Shown: positions 11,107 through 22,445, numbered from the stretch's first letter. The stretch is DNA of 64,000 bases from Arachis hypogaea (GCF_003086295.3 NC_092053.1:111741506-111805505), one strand, 5' to 3'. Made by a program: numbers and translations. Notes: generated from the sequence alone by a model not told the origin.

Positions 11107-11641
11107 TGTTCATACCCTGACCCAATAAATAGGACCCAGGATCCAAGCAAAGAAGCCCAACCCAGAGGGGTTGGCCCTCCCCCAGTACCGGCCTTCATCC
11201 CCAGAAGTCGGTACTGAACACGACCTACTCCAAAGAAGTCGGATACGAGGGTTAGCTGGCAGATAACACTCATTCGAATGAGTAACCGCCCCTAGAAACT
11301 CTCTAACCACTTCATAGAGCCATATCTTAACCTCCCTAAGATATGGGAACGGTTATCCACCTAAAAAGGTGGCACTACTTCAGCGGTGGTTATTGGTTCA
11401 CCACTATAAATACCCTGACATCCCTCAGGTATCACTAAGTCCCAATACTTTCTCAACTTGCTCACACTCTTGCTAACTTAGGCATTGGAGTGTCATTGCA
11501 GGTACCACCCCCCATTCTTCCAGACGCACAAGTCGAACGGAGGAACACCGAGTTTCAGGTGCACCAGCTGGCCACCTCCCTCACACGTTTGGGTCAACCA
11601 ACGTCATCCGGCCCACTAATCTCCGGTTACCCACCGTAACA
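11107..11641 (+). repeat. 3' LTR of element 1
   Basis: 535 bp, TG to CA, differing from the 5' LTR at two positions by eye (near 11143 and 11203). It ends directly at the right ACAAT. Confidence 0.95.
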
Positions 11642-11646
11642 ACAAT
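11642..11646. repeat. target site duplication ACAAT (right)
   Basis: Exact partner of 2169-2173, directly after the terminal CA of the 3' LTR. Confidence 0.93.
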
Positions 11647-13354
11647 AATATTTTTATCTAAATAATGCATAAAAAAATAAATAATAATGGTTCTTCTATT
11701 TTTGATAATGTCATTTCACATATAATTTTTTATATTGTATATTTGTATTTTTTTAAATGATATTATTAAAATAAAAATGTTCATATTCATTTTTTTATAG
11801 AAAATATAGTTATATATATGAATACTTAAATTTAATATTCAATAAGTCTGATAAAAAATAAGGTTCTCAACTTTTTTTATTTCAATTTAACTAAAATTCG
11901 CAAATTTTATTTTTCAAAGAAAAACTAAAGAAAAAAATTATTTTTCCTTTTCTATTCATAGTAGATTTGATGATGAAATAGATTTTTTTTTCTTTTAAAA
12001 AAAATGTGGTGATAAAATAGATGAATTTAAAATTTTTCTCTCTCTCCGTCTCGCATAGCAGCTGCCCCTTATTGTCCTTTTCATTCACTTTCCAAGGACA
12101 AACTGGTCATTTCCTGCATCACTCTAAGACAAAATAAAACTTGCAACATAACCGTACTTGGCATACTGATCTTTAGAAAAACACCCTGGAGCACTTGAAA
12201 CGTTTCCAATAGTAGTATATAATCAAGAAGGCCAATTATAGTGTACAGTTGCAATTGATAAAGAGAGGCTTTCTAAACCATCGTACTAATGACACATGAT
12301 TGTGGTGACTTCATAGTGATGCATGCTTTTCTTTTTTAAAGCCCTAATAAGACATATATTTTAGACAGAAGTACATAACGGAATCTAAATATATTAGGGA
12401 AGGAAGTTAGAGAGAGATTCTTCAATGGTTCAAAGGATAACTGAAGAGGATGCTAATTCATAAGAAAAAAAAATTTATTATTATTATTATTAGATTTTAG
12501 ATTTTAGATAAAAAAAAATAGGTAATACATGGCATAATAAGTATGTGCATATATATGCGGAGAAATTATATTTGACAAAAATATAAATTGTTTATTATAT
12601 GAAATTTGTGGCATAAACAATATCATTTTAAAAAAATAGAATTTTAAGAACAAAATTCAACCTGGCATAAAAAAAATAGTTATAAGGTTATATTTTATAA
12701 TTTAAATGTCACCAAACTATTATAAAAAATAAAACATTAATTTTAAAATAAATAAAATAGAATGATATAACAAAATTTAGAAAAGATGTTTTTTTCAAGA
12801 GATAATTTAATTCCATTCTTATTTTTTTATTTATAAAATATATTTTTTTATATCTATTATTTACTATTTTAGAAAAAAAAAAATCGAATGAAAAATTAAC
12901 TCATTAAGGATCTAATAAAATTTTATTTTTCTTTAACAAAATATAGCGATTGTTTGTAATTTAGGATTTTGAAATAAATCTTAAATTATATCATAATAAA
13001 ATTTTCGGTGATATTATATGATTAAATGATTTTAGTAATTAAGTTTAATTAATTGAGTTGATCAAATAATTTAACGATTAACAATAAAAAAATTTAGTTA
13101 AAGAAAAAAGAGAAAAAAAAAACACACAAAAAGATAAAAAAAAGGACTTAATTGAATTTAATTACAAAAATAATTGGTTTATTGACCAACATTTCTCTAA
13201 AGCTTTATTGGCTTTTGTATTCTTGCTATAAAGGTCATGAAGTAATAAAAGCCAATTTATTTTTTAACTTATATAAAACTATATTTTTATTAAAAAATAA
13301 TATCTTTTATTTTAAAATATAAAAAATAATTAAACAAGTACGGATAATAATTTA

Positions 13355-13356
<2 letters not shown>
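11647..13356. other. AT-rich intergenic DNA, no gene seen
   Basis: Mostly A/T with homopolymers. A less biased stretch at about 12090-12440 has no open frame of note and no repeat partner in the window. I see nothing functional that I can support. Confidence 0.6.

Positions 13357-13418
<62 letters not shown>
13357..13418. repeat. (AT)31 microsatellite
   Basis: 62 bp of perfect alternating AT, followed by GTCTCTGTGTGC. Expected to be length-variable between individuals and to extrude cruciforms. Confidence 0.97.
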
Positions 13419-13421
<3 letters not shown>

Positions 13422-13491
13422 TCTGTGTGCAGAGACGGATCTATATACACTATAGTGGGATAAGTGCCCCACTACAATTTAATTTTTTTTG

Positions 13492-13967
13492 GGGCAAATC
13501 ACTTAATTAAGCCATGGTGAAAAAAATTTTACACAAATATGCCAAACTAAAATTTGGTTCATGAATCAACCAATGCACGTTTATATGTAATATCCTAATA
13601 ACTTATTACTTTTTTTTAATAATCTTTTTTTAAAAAATTATTAATTTTTTAACAGCATAATTCGAATTATACCATGAATAATTCGAATCAGTCAAATTCG
13701 AATTACTTGAAAACGCGTGCGTGGGTGTAGTTCGAATCACCCTTATTCGAATTACTGTGTGTAATTCGAATTAGGTTGATTCGAATTAGTGTGTGTGCGT
13801 GTGTGTATAATTCGAATCAAGGTGATTCAAATTATATGTAAATGGAGTTCGAATTGAGCGGGTTCGAACTATATATAAACGTGCATTGGTTGATTCATGA
13901 ACCAGATTTTGGTTTGGCAGATTTGTGTAAAATTTTTCTCATCATGGCTTATTTGAGTTTTTTGCCC
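13492..13967. mobile_element. 476-bp inverted-repeat element (MITE, MULE-like)
   Basis: The ends are inverted copies of about 95 bp: left GGGCAAATCACTTAATTAAG onward, right the complement GGGCAAAAAACTCAAATAAG, both reaching GGTTCATGAATCAACCAATG and then CACGTTTATAT. Flanks are A(T)8G on the left and A(T)6G on the right, a possible 8-10 bp target duplication blurred by T-run slippage. No coding capacity. The centre contains several TTCGAA motifs like those in the neighbouring MULE, which suggests the same superfamily. Confidence 0.8.
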
Positions 13968-13995
13968 ATTTTTTGAGTAGTATATGATAATAATA

Positions 13996-14154
13996 GGGTA
14001 AAAAACGTATATGTGCCAAGGGGGTTCAAAATTACCCAAATCAGCCAAATGAAATTCTGATACATGAATCCGCCAAAGAACAAGTATATGTAATTCGAAT
14101 CAATACGATTCGAATTTGATTTCAACGTAGTTCGAATTAATATAATTCGAATTA
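13996..14154. repeat. left terminal inverted repeat of the MULE
   Basis: About 159 bp matching the complement of 20715-20874 with scattered mismatches; shared words include AATTACCCAAATCAGCCAAA and GATTTCAACGTAGTTCGAAT. Confidence 0.9.
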
Positions 14155-14385
14155 CTCGAAGCAATTCGCAACACGTAATTCGAATCAATATGTAACGAAT
14201 TATAAACATATAATTCGAATTGAATCAATTCGAATTAGTAGGGAATGGAGCTTTTAAGGTAGTTCGAATCAAATTGATTCGAATTACTCAATGTTCCAAA
14301 CTAGTAGTAATTCGAAACGATATAATTCGAATTACAAGGGAGTAACCTATATAAGGAGTTCGAATCAAGGTCATTCGAATCACTT
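14088..14385. repeat. left subterminal array of TTCGAAT hairpins
   Basis: Five or more pairs of TTCGAAT-type words, each pair inverted around about 6-10 bases, for example at 14091-14116, 14131-14155, 14211-14236, 14263-14287 and 14308-14333. The TTCGAA core is itself a palindrome. Confidence 0.75.
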
Positions 14386-14466
14386 TTCCATTCTCACAAC
14401 CCACCAAATCCCAGAGAAAACGACCCAGAATCGGTTCGAGAAAGAGTGGAGCGGCAAAGTCAGGCG

Positions 14467-17419
14467 ATGGGGGACGATCCGGGAAGGCTGTATCGACTGG
14501 ATGGAGTTGCTCATATCGCCGGGGTGATCAACGACGAGGTTAGTGGTTTTTGATAGTGGTTTATGATATTGGTTTATGTCAGTGGTTTTTGATAGTGGTA
14601 TTGATAGTGGTTTATTTTAGCTGATTTGCATGCGGTTTTATTGGCTGTTTATGTTAGTGGGTTGGGCTAGTGGTATTGCATGCGGTTTCTTCTAGTGGTT
14701 TTGTTTTCGGTTTTTTTGGTGGTTTATCTTAGCGGTTTATGTTAGCGGTTTAGGGTGGTTTATCTTAGCGGTTTATGTTAGCCGTTTAGGGTGGTGGTAT
14801 TGGAGGTGGTTAATTGAGTGATTTTGCATGTGGTTTTCTTTAGTGGATTTGCATGTGGATTATGTTAGTTATTTTCTGTATGCAGTTTTAGTATGTGGTT
14901 TTGCCAGTGGTTTACCACCATTATTTTGTGCATGTGTTTTCCAGAAAAGGTCTATGTTTGCGGTTTTCATAAGAAATTCTGTTAGTGGTTGACTATATCT
15001 GTTATTGCCAGTGGTATATTTTAATTGTTTACGTCGTGAATTTTATCTGTTAGTGGTATTGTAATTCGTAATAATTATGTGGTCAATGTAATGTCTAGCC
15101 CCGGTGTTGCATATCGAGCATGCGGCGGCAGCAGGGGATGCGACTAGATGAGAGGTACGTTCCGTACTTGCAGATGGCCGGATTATACCATCTTGCGAGA
15201 CTGAACGACAGATGGTTCAGATTGGACGAGCCCCTTATGAGTGCCTTCGTGGAGCGGTGGCGTCCGAAGACGCACACATTCAACATGCCGTTCGGAGAGT
15301 GCACCATCACACTTCAGGACGTCGCGTATCAGTTGGGGTTGCCAGTAGATGGACGTTACGTCAGTGGTTGCCTGACAGACTTCCACGTATACATAGAGGG
15401 TGGCAGGCCAGCTTGGCAGTGGTTCCATGAGTTGCTCGGTGTGTTACCTCCCACGAACCAGATACAGAAGTTCGCAGTGAACTGTACCTGGTTCCAGGAG
15501 ACCTTTGGAGAGTGCCCCGAGGGGGCAGATGAGGAGACGGTCAGGCACTTTGCCCGTGCCTATATCATGATGTTGTTGGGCACCCAGCTGTTTGCCGACA
15601 AGTCCGGCAATCGTATTCACATCAAATGGTTACCGTTTGTGGCTCGGCTTGAGGAGATGGGTGGCTATAGCTGGGGGTCGGCGGCACTAGCATGGTTGTA
15701 TCGGTGCATGTGCCGAGTGGCCAACAGACATGTCGTGAAGTTAGCTGGGCCGTTACAGTTACTTCAGTCTTTGATCTTTTGGCGGTTTCCTGGTTTTAGG
15801 CCTGCTGGGTATGATGCGTTTAGCTGGCCCCTTGCCTCGAGGTACCATTATCTTATTGTACTATTTATCCTTATTTTATGTATTTTCAATTTCGCATGCA
15901 ATTTTATGCCTTTTAGAATCATTCATGAATGCAATACCATGTTTAATTTCCTATGCAGGTGGTCATGATACAATCCTGGGATTAGCGAGAAGGGACCTCG
16001 GGTGCAGATGGCTCGACTGAGGATCGACTTGTTACAGGCTCGGGATGTAAGTACGCTAAGCTCATATGTGTAGTTACTGCTTCTTTCAGTTTATATGGTT
16101 TAAGGAATTTGTTAAACGGATTTGATTTGCTTTTTTCAGTTCATATGGATGCCCTACAGCACACCCAACGTCCTCCAGGTTGTCCATCCGGAGGTCTTAG
16201 AGCCTCGGCATACGATGTTATGGCGGTGTGTGACGTCCCTGATATATTTTGCGGTGGTTGAGTGGCATCAGGTTGATAGAGTGTTACCGCAGTTCGGTAG
16301 CGTACAGCCTCCCCCACATCCGCCCTGAACATCGACTTCTTGATGTCAAAGGTCGGGAGAGGTGGTGACCGTTGGTTCCCGTCCCATTTACAACATTGGC
16401 ATCTTCACTGGGAGACACGTGCAGATCACGTGTTACGGTTCGATGTTGTTGCTGACCCGGGACCCTCACATGAGTTCTTGGCCTGGTGGCATCAGCATAG
16501 AAAGAGGTTCTTGTCACCTGAGATGTACTTGGGGGATCCGAGAGGTATTCCTATTCCGGTTGAGGCGACGCAGAGGGGTGCCGGCCGAGTTCCAGATATG
16601 GACCGAGTTGACGACGTTCCTGACAGGCATCGGGTTGAGAGGAGAGCTCGAGTCGGGACACGTCGTAGCCAGCGTAAATGAAGATGGCTTGACCAGGCTA
16701 TGGAGGAGGGTGATGAGGCCGGTAGGGGCGGTGGTCGACGACGAGGACGTGGAGGCAGGAGGAGGGGGGCTGCTCCTAGGCAGAATAGCCCTGATCGTGG
16801 TGATCATGCCGCTGGAGGAGGAGCTCCAGTGGGGGATGTTAGGCCCGCTCATGGCGGACATGGTGGAGAGTGGTATGGATCCGATATGGGAGATCCATCG
16901 AGCCATGCTGACACTGGGCTTGGAGAGGGGCCGCTCGGAGATTACTTCGTTGGTGTTCCCGCTGACGACCAGACACCTCAAGAGAATACGCCATGGGTGA
17001 TTCCGGGATCCATGTTTTCAGAGTTTCTTGCCGGTGATGGGATTGACGTGGATTTTGGTGGATCACATTTCCTAGATGAGATCACCACCATCATGCAGGA
17101 GGATGAGGCAGCCTGTCGACGGGGACAGATGACTGGGACACAGGCAGCGCTAGATGTCGATCTGAATGAGCCTCCCTCGGTGGGCCCTATTCAGTCTTTC
17201 GCCTTGGGTGGGACCCCAGCATCAGCATGTATTGCTCTGTCACATTCAGTCGCTGGACCATCCTCCTCCAGACCCCTTCATGTCCAGTCTATGGTGCCTG
17301 CACAGCCACCCCCAGAGGACGAGGAGGACGAGATCGAGGATAAGAAGCCCATTATCCAGAGAGGTCATAGGACACGGGTCCCACGTCGTTGTGGGACGGG
17401 GTCGCACCTATTTAGATGA
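14467..17419 (+). pseudogene. plant mobile domain (PMD, MAIN-like) gene inside the MULE
   Basis: Four exons fit: 14467-14538, 15099-15841, 15959-16046 and 16140-17419, all with GT-AG borders and matching phases. The start MGDDPGRLYRLDGVAHIAG and the block RRQQGMRLDERYVPYLQMAG, then FGECTITLQDVAYQLGLPV and PAGYDAFSWPLASR, are PMD (PF10536, MAIN/MAIL1-type) features; the C-terminus is a low-complexity arginine/glycine-rich tail. Breaks: TGA at 15966-15968 in exon 3, a frame change consistent with one lost base near 16325 in exon 4, and TGA at 16679-16681. PMD proteins of plants act in silencing and gene expression (MAIN, MAIL1 with PP7L); transposon PMDs are a known but poorly understood group. 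Convergent with the transposase. Confidence 0.85.
14539..15098 (+). repeat. intron 1 of the PMD gene, built of GT-rich degenerate repeats
   Basis: 560 bp between GAG|GTTAGT and TGTCTAG|CCCC. Nearly all of it is a degenerate repeat around TTAGTGGTTTATG; 14721-14756 and 14757-14792 are a direct tandem pair of 36 bp with few differences. Confidence 0.75.
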
Positions 17420-17813
17420 TTTGTGATACGTGGTATATGTTAAATCGTCATCTTTGTTGTATGTTATATATTTCCGTCATCAATGTTCTATTTTATTTTG
17501 TTATCTTTGTTGTATGTTATATATTTTTGTTATCAGTGTTATATTTTATATCGTTAGTTCATCAGATCATGCAGCATTGACTTTGGTTTTGCGTTATTGT
17601 GTATCAGTGACGGTGATAACATGTGTATTTTTCTTATGTAACTTATTTTCATTATTAGTAACACATTTGACATACATATCTTCTACGAGACGAATTTTTC
17701 AGCACTGAAAACCGACTAGTTAGCAAACCTAGTACATCATTTTCTAAAAAAAAAAGTACAGATGATCAAACTAATACAGCAGCAGAACATAAAACCAGAC
17801 ATTACTATTTATT
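17420..17813. other. spacer between the two convergent MULE genes
   Basis: AT-rich 394 bp with T-rich words (repeated TTGTATGTTATATATTT at about 17455-17475 and 17509-17530). It must hold both 3' ends. Small open frames here are not supported. Confidence 0.6.
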
Positions 17814-20432
17814 TCACCCTGCATGGCTGGGTCCTCCAGCCTGTGGACAACTCCGACGAGTGTGTCCGGGTTGCCTACAAAGCCCACATCTCTTGGGCCG
17901 GTTCGGATCTGCTTCATCCATATTGGTCCATATTCGAGTGGACCGCGGACAACCCTCCCTCGCACGCCTCATACTCGGGTCCGGTATAACGGTCGGCCCA
18001 TCATAAGGTGGCCAGAATCCCTCCGGAATGGGAGGAGTGAATCCCATCTGATATACACTGAAAACCGAACTAAGTCGATACACCGGGTGGACGTATGGCT
18101 GCCAAGTAACACGTGAGTAGGCACAGCATGCCAATGCGTATGGACATGGGAAATGAAGTGCCTGGAAGTATCCACAATCACATGTCTGAGAACCCAGTGA
18201 GACCCTGTAGCTTCCTAGTGAGAACGAACCAGTCGGAGTCATCTCTGCCACGGTGTACTCTGAGTTATCTCTGTCGTATACAGTCACCGTGAAGCACCTA
18301 GCCGTTTTTAGATTTGCCTCGATACACTTTACCAGGTATTGACTGAATTGTTGTCCGGTACCCAGCTGGGCCTGTGCCTCCCTCCCCTTGCAGACGAATA
18401 GTTCAGCCAACCTGCCGTATGTGGCCTTCACCAGCGGGCACACAGGGAGGTTCCTGACACCCTTCAGGATTGAATTCACACACTCAGAGATATTGGTCGT
18501 CATGTGCCCGAATCTGCGCCCCTCGTCACAATACTGTGTCCACAACGAATACTCAATCTTGTTCGCCCAGTCACACATCGCCGGGTTCTCAGAGCGCAGA
18601 ATGTTAAACCAGTAATCGAACTCCACTTCGGTCTTGGCATATGCGGTGTTCACAAGAAGCCTACGAGCATCTTTGCCCTTGAAGGTGAGGGCAAAATTCG
18701 CTGCTACGTGTCGAATGCAGAATGCACGGTATGCAGCCGGAGGTAGCCATCCCCCATCAGGAGACTCAAGCGCGGCCTTGATGCCGTTATGCCTATCCGA
18801 AATAACTAGCAGACCTGGCTGTGGTGTCACGTGCTGACGGAGGTGAGAGAGAAAGAAGGACCACGACTCAGCATTCTCACCCTCGACAAGTGCAAATGCC
18901 ACGGGCAGTATGTTGGAGTTCCCGTCCCGTGCAATTGCGACAAGCAACGTTCCCCCATACTTGCCATATAGATGGGTCCCGTCAATACTCACCAACGGCT
19001 TGCAATGACGGAATGCCTCGATACAAGGTGGGAACGTCCAGAACAGCCTGTGAAAATAAGCTTGAGACTCGTCGAGCTGTCCCCCAACTCGAACAGGGCA
19101 TGTCCGAAGGACTGCTACTGAACCAGGCATGGTCAACTGGACTCCTAACACCCACCTAGGGAGCTCGTTGTATGACTCATCCCAGTCACCATAGATGACG
19201 GCAACAGCCTTCTGCTTCGCCATCCAGACCCTCCTGTACGTCGGCCTGAATCCAAAGTGCGCGGCCGTGGCATTTTGGAGCACCTTGATGTTGACGGATG
19301 CATCAGCCCTCACCATTGGCATAATGAATGTCGATATGACATGATAATCCAAACTCCTATGGTCGCTGGAGATAGAGGTGGCAAGACACGTATGCGGTCC
19401 GTTGTACCGTTTCACTTCCCAGATGCCCTTGCGCTGCCGGAGACTCAACCGAATCAACCATGTGCACCCATTCCCAAACTCAGAACACTTTTCCACATAC
19501 CGGCGATAGTCAGACTCAATTACCTTGTATTGTACCCCTCGGCGGATGCTGTAAGTCTTCACACTCAACAGGGCCTCATCTTTATCCTGGAACTGCTGAC
19601 CAACCTGGAACTCTGTCATACCAGCAGACCCGTCTGCATCTCTAGCGCCAAATCCAGCGGCTTGCCCAGGAAGCCCATCCTGCCTCATGGCATCCAGGTC
19701 CAATGATGAAAAATGGGGTGGGTACTATTGTGTGCCAGAACTAGATCCACCTGCGGCCCCTCTCGGGTCACTCGCTCCGAGGTCATCGCCACTGTCATCG
19801 ATAATCAGATCCGGCTCAACATCATCGTCATCTGGATCATCAAACAATCCGTCTCCAACACCAGCCGGTGTAGCACAATGTAATGAGGTCGGAAGATGTT
19901 CCCCTGTACCAACCTCATCGCCGACATTGCCCCTGAGGTCAACAGCAAACGAAGGGGAGGCGATAGGCTGGGTCGGTGGCTCGTACGCAGGGACAGATGA
20001 AGAAGCAACGGCAGGTCTCAAACTAGAACCGGCCACCGTGGCTAAAGTGTGCGTATTCCGGTTCGAACCCCCCGAGCTGGATACCACATCAACCAACTTT
20101 GCCAACAGCTCTGGTGTCCTCACCTCGGGAAACTGTCGGCGACAATGATACATGACCTGCAAGTCCTCATCACTCCCGATCGTGAAACAGTCATACTTCA
20201 CGGTATCTTGGAGCACCGTCATTGGAATGCGATAGAAAAACTTCTTAACCCTTTTCAGACCATCCAAACCAAGCTTCAGCAGTACAGAGCTAACAAGGTC
20301 ATCATAGCTCGTGGTAGGCCTCACGATAATACAGAGAGGATCCTTATCGGTGAACTTCACACCGAATCGAGTTTTTCTCTTAATCGATCCTATGTGGTGA
20401 ACCAACACTAGAAAACTATCCTCACTAGCCAT
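17814..20432 (-). pseudogene. MULE transposase with one nonsense codon
   Basis: One uninterrupted reading frame of 873 codons except for TAG at 19727-19725 (codon 236). Order: PB1-like N-terminus (about residues 20-95), acidic linker, MuDR-type zinc/DNA-binding domain (about 275-350), MULE transposase core with D in VSIDGTHLYGKYGG (about residue 484) and D in LVISDRHNGIKAAL (about 546), SWIM-type motif near residue 760, and a C-terminal zinc knuckle CGLCRQPGHTRRSC. The length is usual for the family. In the SWIM motif CDCGYFQALHFPCPYA the expected histidine is Y, so the zinc site seems damaged as well. Start chosen at 20432, before the PB1-like domain. Mediates cut-and-paste transposition at the TIRs in intact relatives. 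Confidence 0.92.
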
Positions 20433-20489
20433 CTAACCCCTCTATTGAGAGCAACTCACGTACACATCATATATATAGAGCTCTGCTTC

Positions 20490-20785
20490 ATAGTAATTCG
20501 AATCAAGTTCATTCGCACTATATATATATATATATAATTCGAATCATATCAATTCGAATTAGCCTTAGTTAGCAACCAGTAGTAATTCGAATAAAGTAGA
20601 TTTGAACTCCCTATTTATGCATGTGATACTAGTAATTCGAATTGAGTCAATTCGAACTATGCTTCATTAAATCAATGCATATTGATTCGAATTACTTAGG
20701 CACGTTACTTGGGAATAATTCGAATTATATCAATTCGAACTACGTTGAAATCAAATTCGAATCGTATTGATTCGAATTACATATA
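20490..20785. repeat. right subterminal array of TTCGAAT hairpins
   Basis: Mirror of the left array: inverted pairs near 20491-20516, 20537-20561, 20635-20659, 20683-20697, 20716-20741 and 20754-20780. It lies between the transposase start and the TIR tip and so covers the transposase promoter region. Confidence 0.75.
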
Positions 20786-20874
20786 TTTGTTCTTTGGCGG
20801 ATTGATGTATCCAAATTTCATTTGGCTGATTTGGGTAATTTCGAACCACCTTGGCACATTTGCGTTTTTTACCC
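20715..20874. repeat. right terminal inverted repeat of the MULE
   Basis: Inverted partner of 13996-14154, ending TTTTTTACCC. Transposase would bind these ends in an active copy. Confidence 0.9.
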
Positions 20875-22284
20875 TATATTTATTTGTCTCCATTAAATTA
20901 TTGAATTTGACCCCACAATAATTTTTTACATTACTTTTGATACTTAATAATCAATTTAAGAATTTTATATTAGATATTTATTAGAAAGATTAATTCTCAA
21001 TTTAAATAAGATTAGTGTTCTTTCTTAAAAATGAACTCAAAAGATATTATTTATCTTTTTTTAAAATTAGTTTTAGTTTTTTCTGTAGTAATTATATTAA
21101 TTAAAAGAATTTTTTCAGCTATGAATATCACTGAGAGTTGGCTTTTGATTGTATGAGAAGTGAATTTGTAAATAATTGTTAAAAAAATTACTCAATTCTT
21201 TTAAAAATATGAAACCTAAAAAATAGAATTATAAATTATATATTATTATTTAAATTATTATTTAGTATTTTAATTTGTAAATTATATACTTTGAAGACTA
21301 ATCATATTTTACAATAACAAAATATAATTATAACAATAATTATATTATATATACATAAAAAGTAACTATCCATATAAAATATATATTGAAATATAAAATA
21401 CATATTAAAAATAAATTAAACAATAAAAATATTTATACACAAATACATAATGGTTAATGAACCATTTTATAGCTGATTTTTATGTAATATAATATTTTTA
21501 TTATAAAAATTATTAGAGTTTACTTATCTTGTGTTCTAAAGGTACATATTAAAATTATAAATTGAGAATATTTTTTGTTGAAAATACAAAAAACTTAAGT
21601 TTTAATGTATTTATTTTACATTTATTAAATAAAAAAATTTAAAACCTTCCACTAATACTAAACTTGTCATGTGTCTTTAAGACACATATTAATTAAATCC
21701 AAATTATCATTATGTTATATATATTTTGCCTCTACTGTATATCAAAATTTTTTGAATCTGTCACTATACATATGAATTAGGGAATTTTCTTTTATAGTCT
21801 CCAACTATTTTTTTCTTTAAATCCCCTTTTTCACATATAAAGAAAAAATATTCATTTTTTAAACTTAAACTCAAGACTACTGGTTAAAAAAAAAGTGCTT
21901 ATCATCTTGGTGATCTTATAGATAGTTTTTAAAAAAAAAATTAAGAAATTATTTAAATTAATTTAAATAGTGTAGAAAGAATATATAATTGACGAAAACA
22001 ATATTAATTTGATATCAATTGATTTTTTTTATATTATCTGTGAATTAATTTAGTTTTCTAAAAGTTATACTATAATATGCACTAGTATTCACACAAAAAT
22101 CGATTTTAAGTTTTTAATATAGTCATATGTAACTTTTGTGGAGCTAACAGATTGATTTTAACATCATTATTAACATTGCATAATCACACACATGTAAATG
22201 TCACCGTTGTACACAACGATTTTATTTTCTCTCTTAATTGCTTCTTAGTTGTTTTTTTTGGTTAGTTCTTTTTTTTTTTTTTAC

Positions 22285-22350
22285 CAAAGATATGAGACTC
22301 GAACCCGTAACTTTTTAATTGAGTATGGAGAGACTATGCCATTTGAGCTA
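22285..22350 (-). repeat. tRNA-derived SINE-like head, copy 1
   Basis: On the minus strand it contains an RNA polymerase III A-box-like TAGCTCAAATGGCA (22350-22337) and a B-box-like GGGTTCGAGTC (22306-22296) at tRNA-like spacing, the arrangement of plant SINE heads. The tail is not resolved. Confidence 0.6.
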
Positions 22351-22371
22351 TTACTCATTGGTAAAAAATTT

Positions 22372-22445
22372 GGAAAGATATGTGACTCAAACCCACGACC
22401 TCTTAATTGAGTAAGGAGAGTCTATGCCATTTGAGCTATAACTCA
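22372..22445 (-). repeat. tRNA-derived SINE-like head, copy 2
   Basis: A second copy 88 bp further in the same orientation: A box TAGCTCAAATGGCA (22438-22425) and a decayed B box GGGTTTGAGTC (22394-22384). Head-to-tail with copy 1. Confidence 0.6.

Larger units (their letters stand above)
2174..11641 (+). mobile_element. Full-length Tat-lineage Ty3/gypsy LTR retrotransposon (element 1)
   Basis: The two 535-bp direct LTRs (2174-2708, 11107-11641) begin TG and end CA and differ at only two positions by eye. A perfect 5-bp target duplication ACAAT flanks the element (2169-2173, 11642-11646). A primer binding site complementary to plant tRNA-Asp(GUC) follows the 5' LTR. Order: gag, protease, RT, RNase H, a second archaeal-type RNase H, integrase, spacer, then an antisense gene before the 3' LTR. 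Two RNase H domains and the extra antisense ORF are known marks of the Tat lineage (Ogre, Retand, Grande). Gag-pol has three in-frame stops and one frameshift, so this copy should not be autonomous despite its young LTRs. Confidence 0.95.
13996..20874. mobile_element. Full-length Mutator-like element (MULE) with two convergent genes
   Basis: Bounded by terminal inverted repeats of about 160 bp starting GGGTAAAAAACG on both ends. Inside each TIR lies an array of TTCGAAT hairpins. It carries a PMD gene on + (14467-17419) and a MULE transposase on - (17814-20432), placed tail to tail with 394 bp between. I did not find a clean 9-bp target duplication: the flanks are ATAATAATA and TATATTTAT. Long TIRs plus a MULE transposase make the class firm. 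Both genes carry a small number of disabling mutations, so the copy looks recently inactive. Confidence 0.9.

Noticed and set aside
13290..13472. 60-residue frame with an IYIYIY run
   Set aside because: Product of the (AT) microsatellite read in frame.
17430..17708. 92-residue hydrophobic frame between the MULE genes
   Set aside because: T-rich 3' flank gives hydrophobic residues by composition; no start context or homology recognised.
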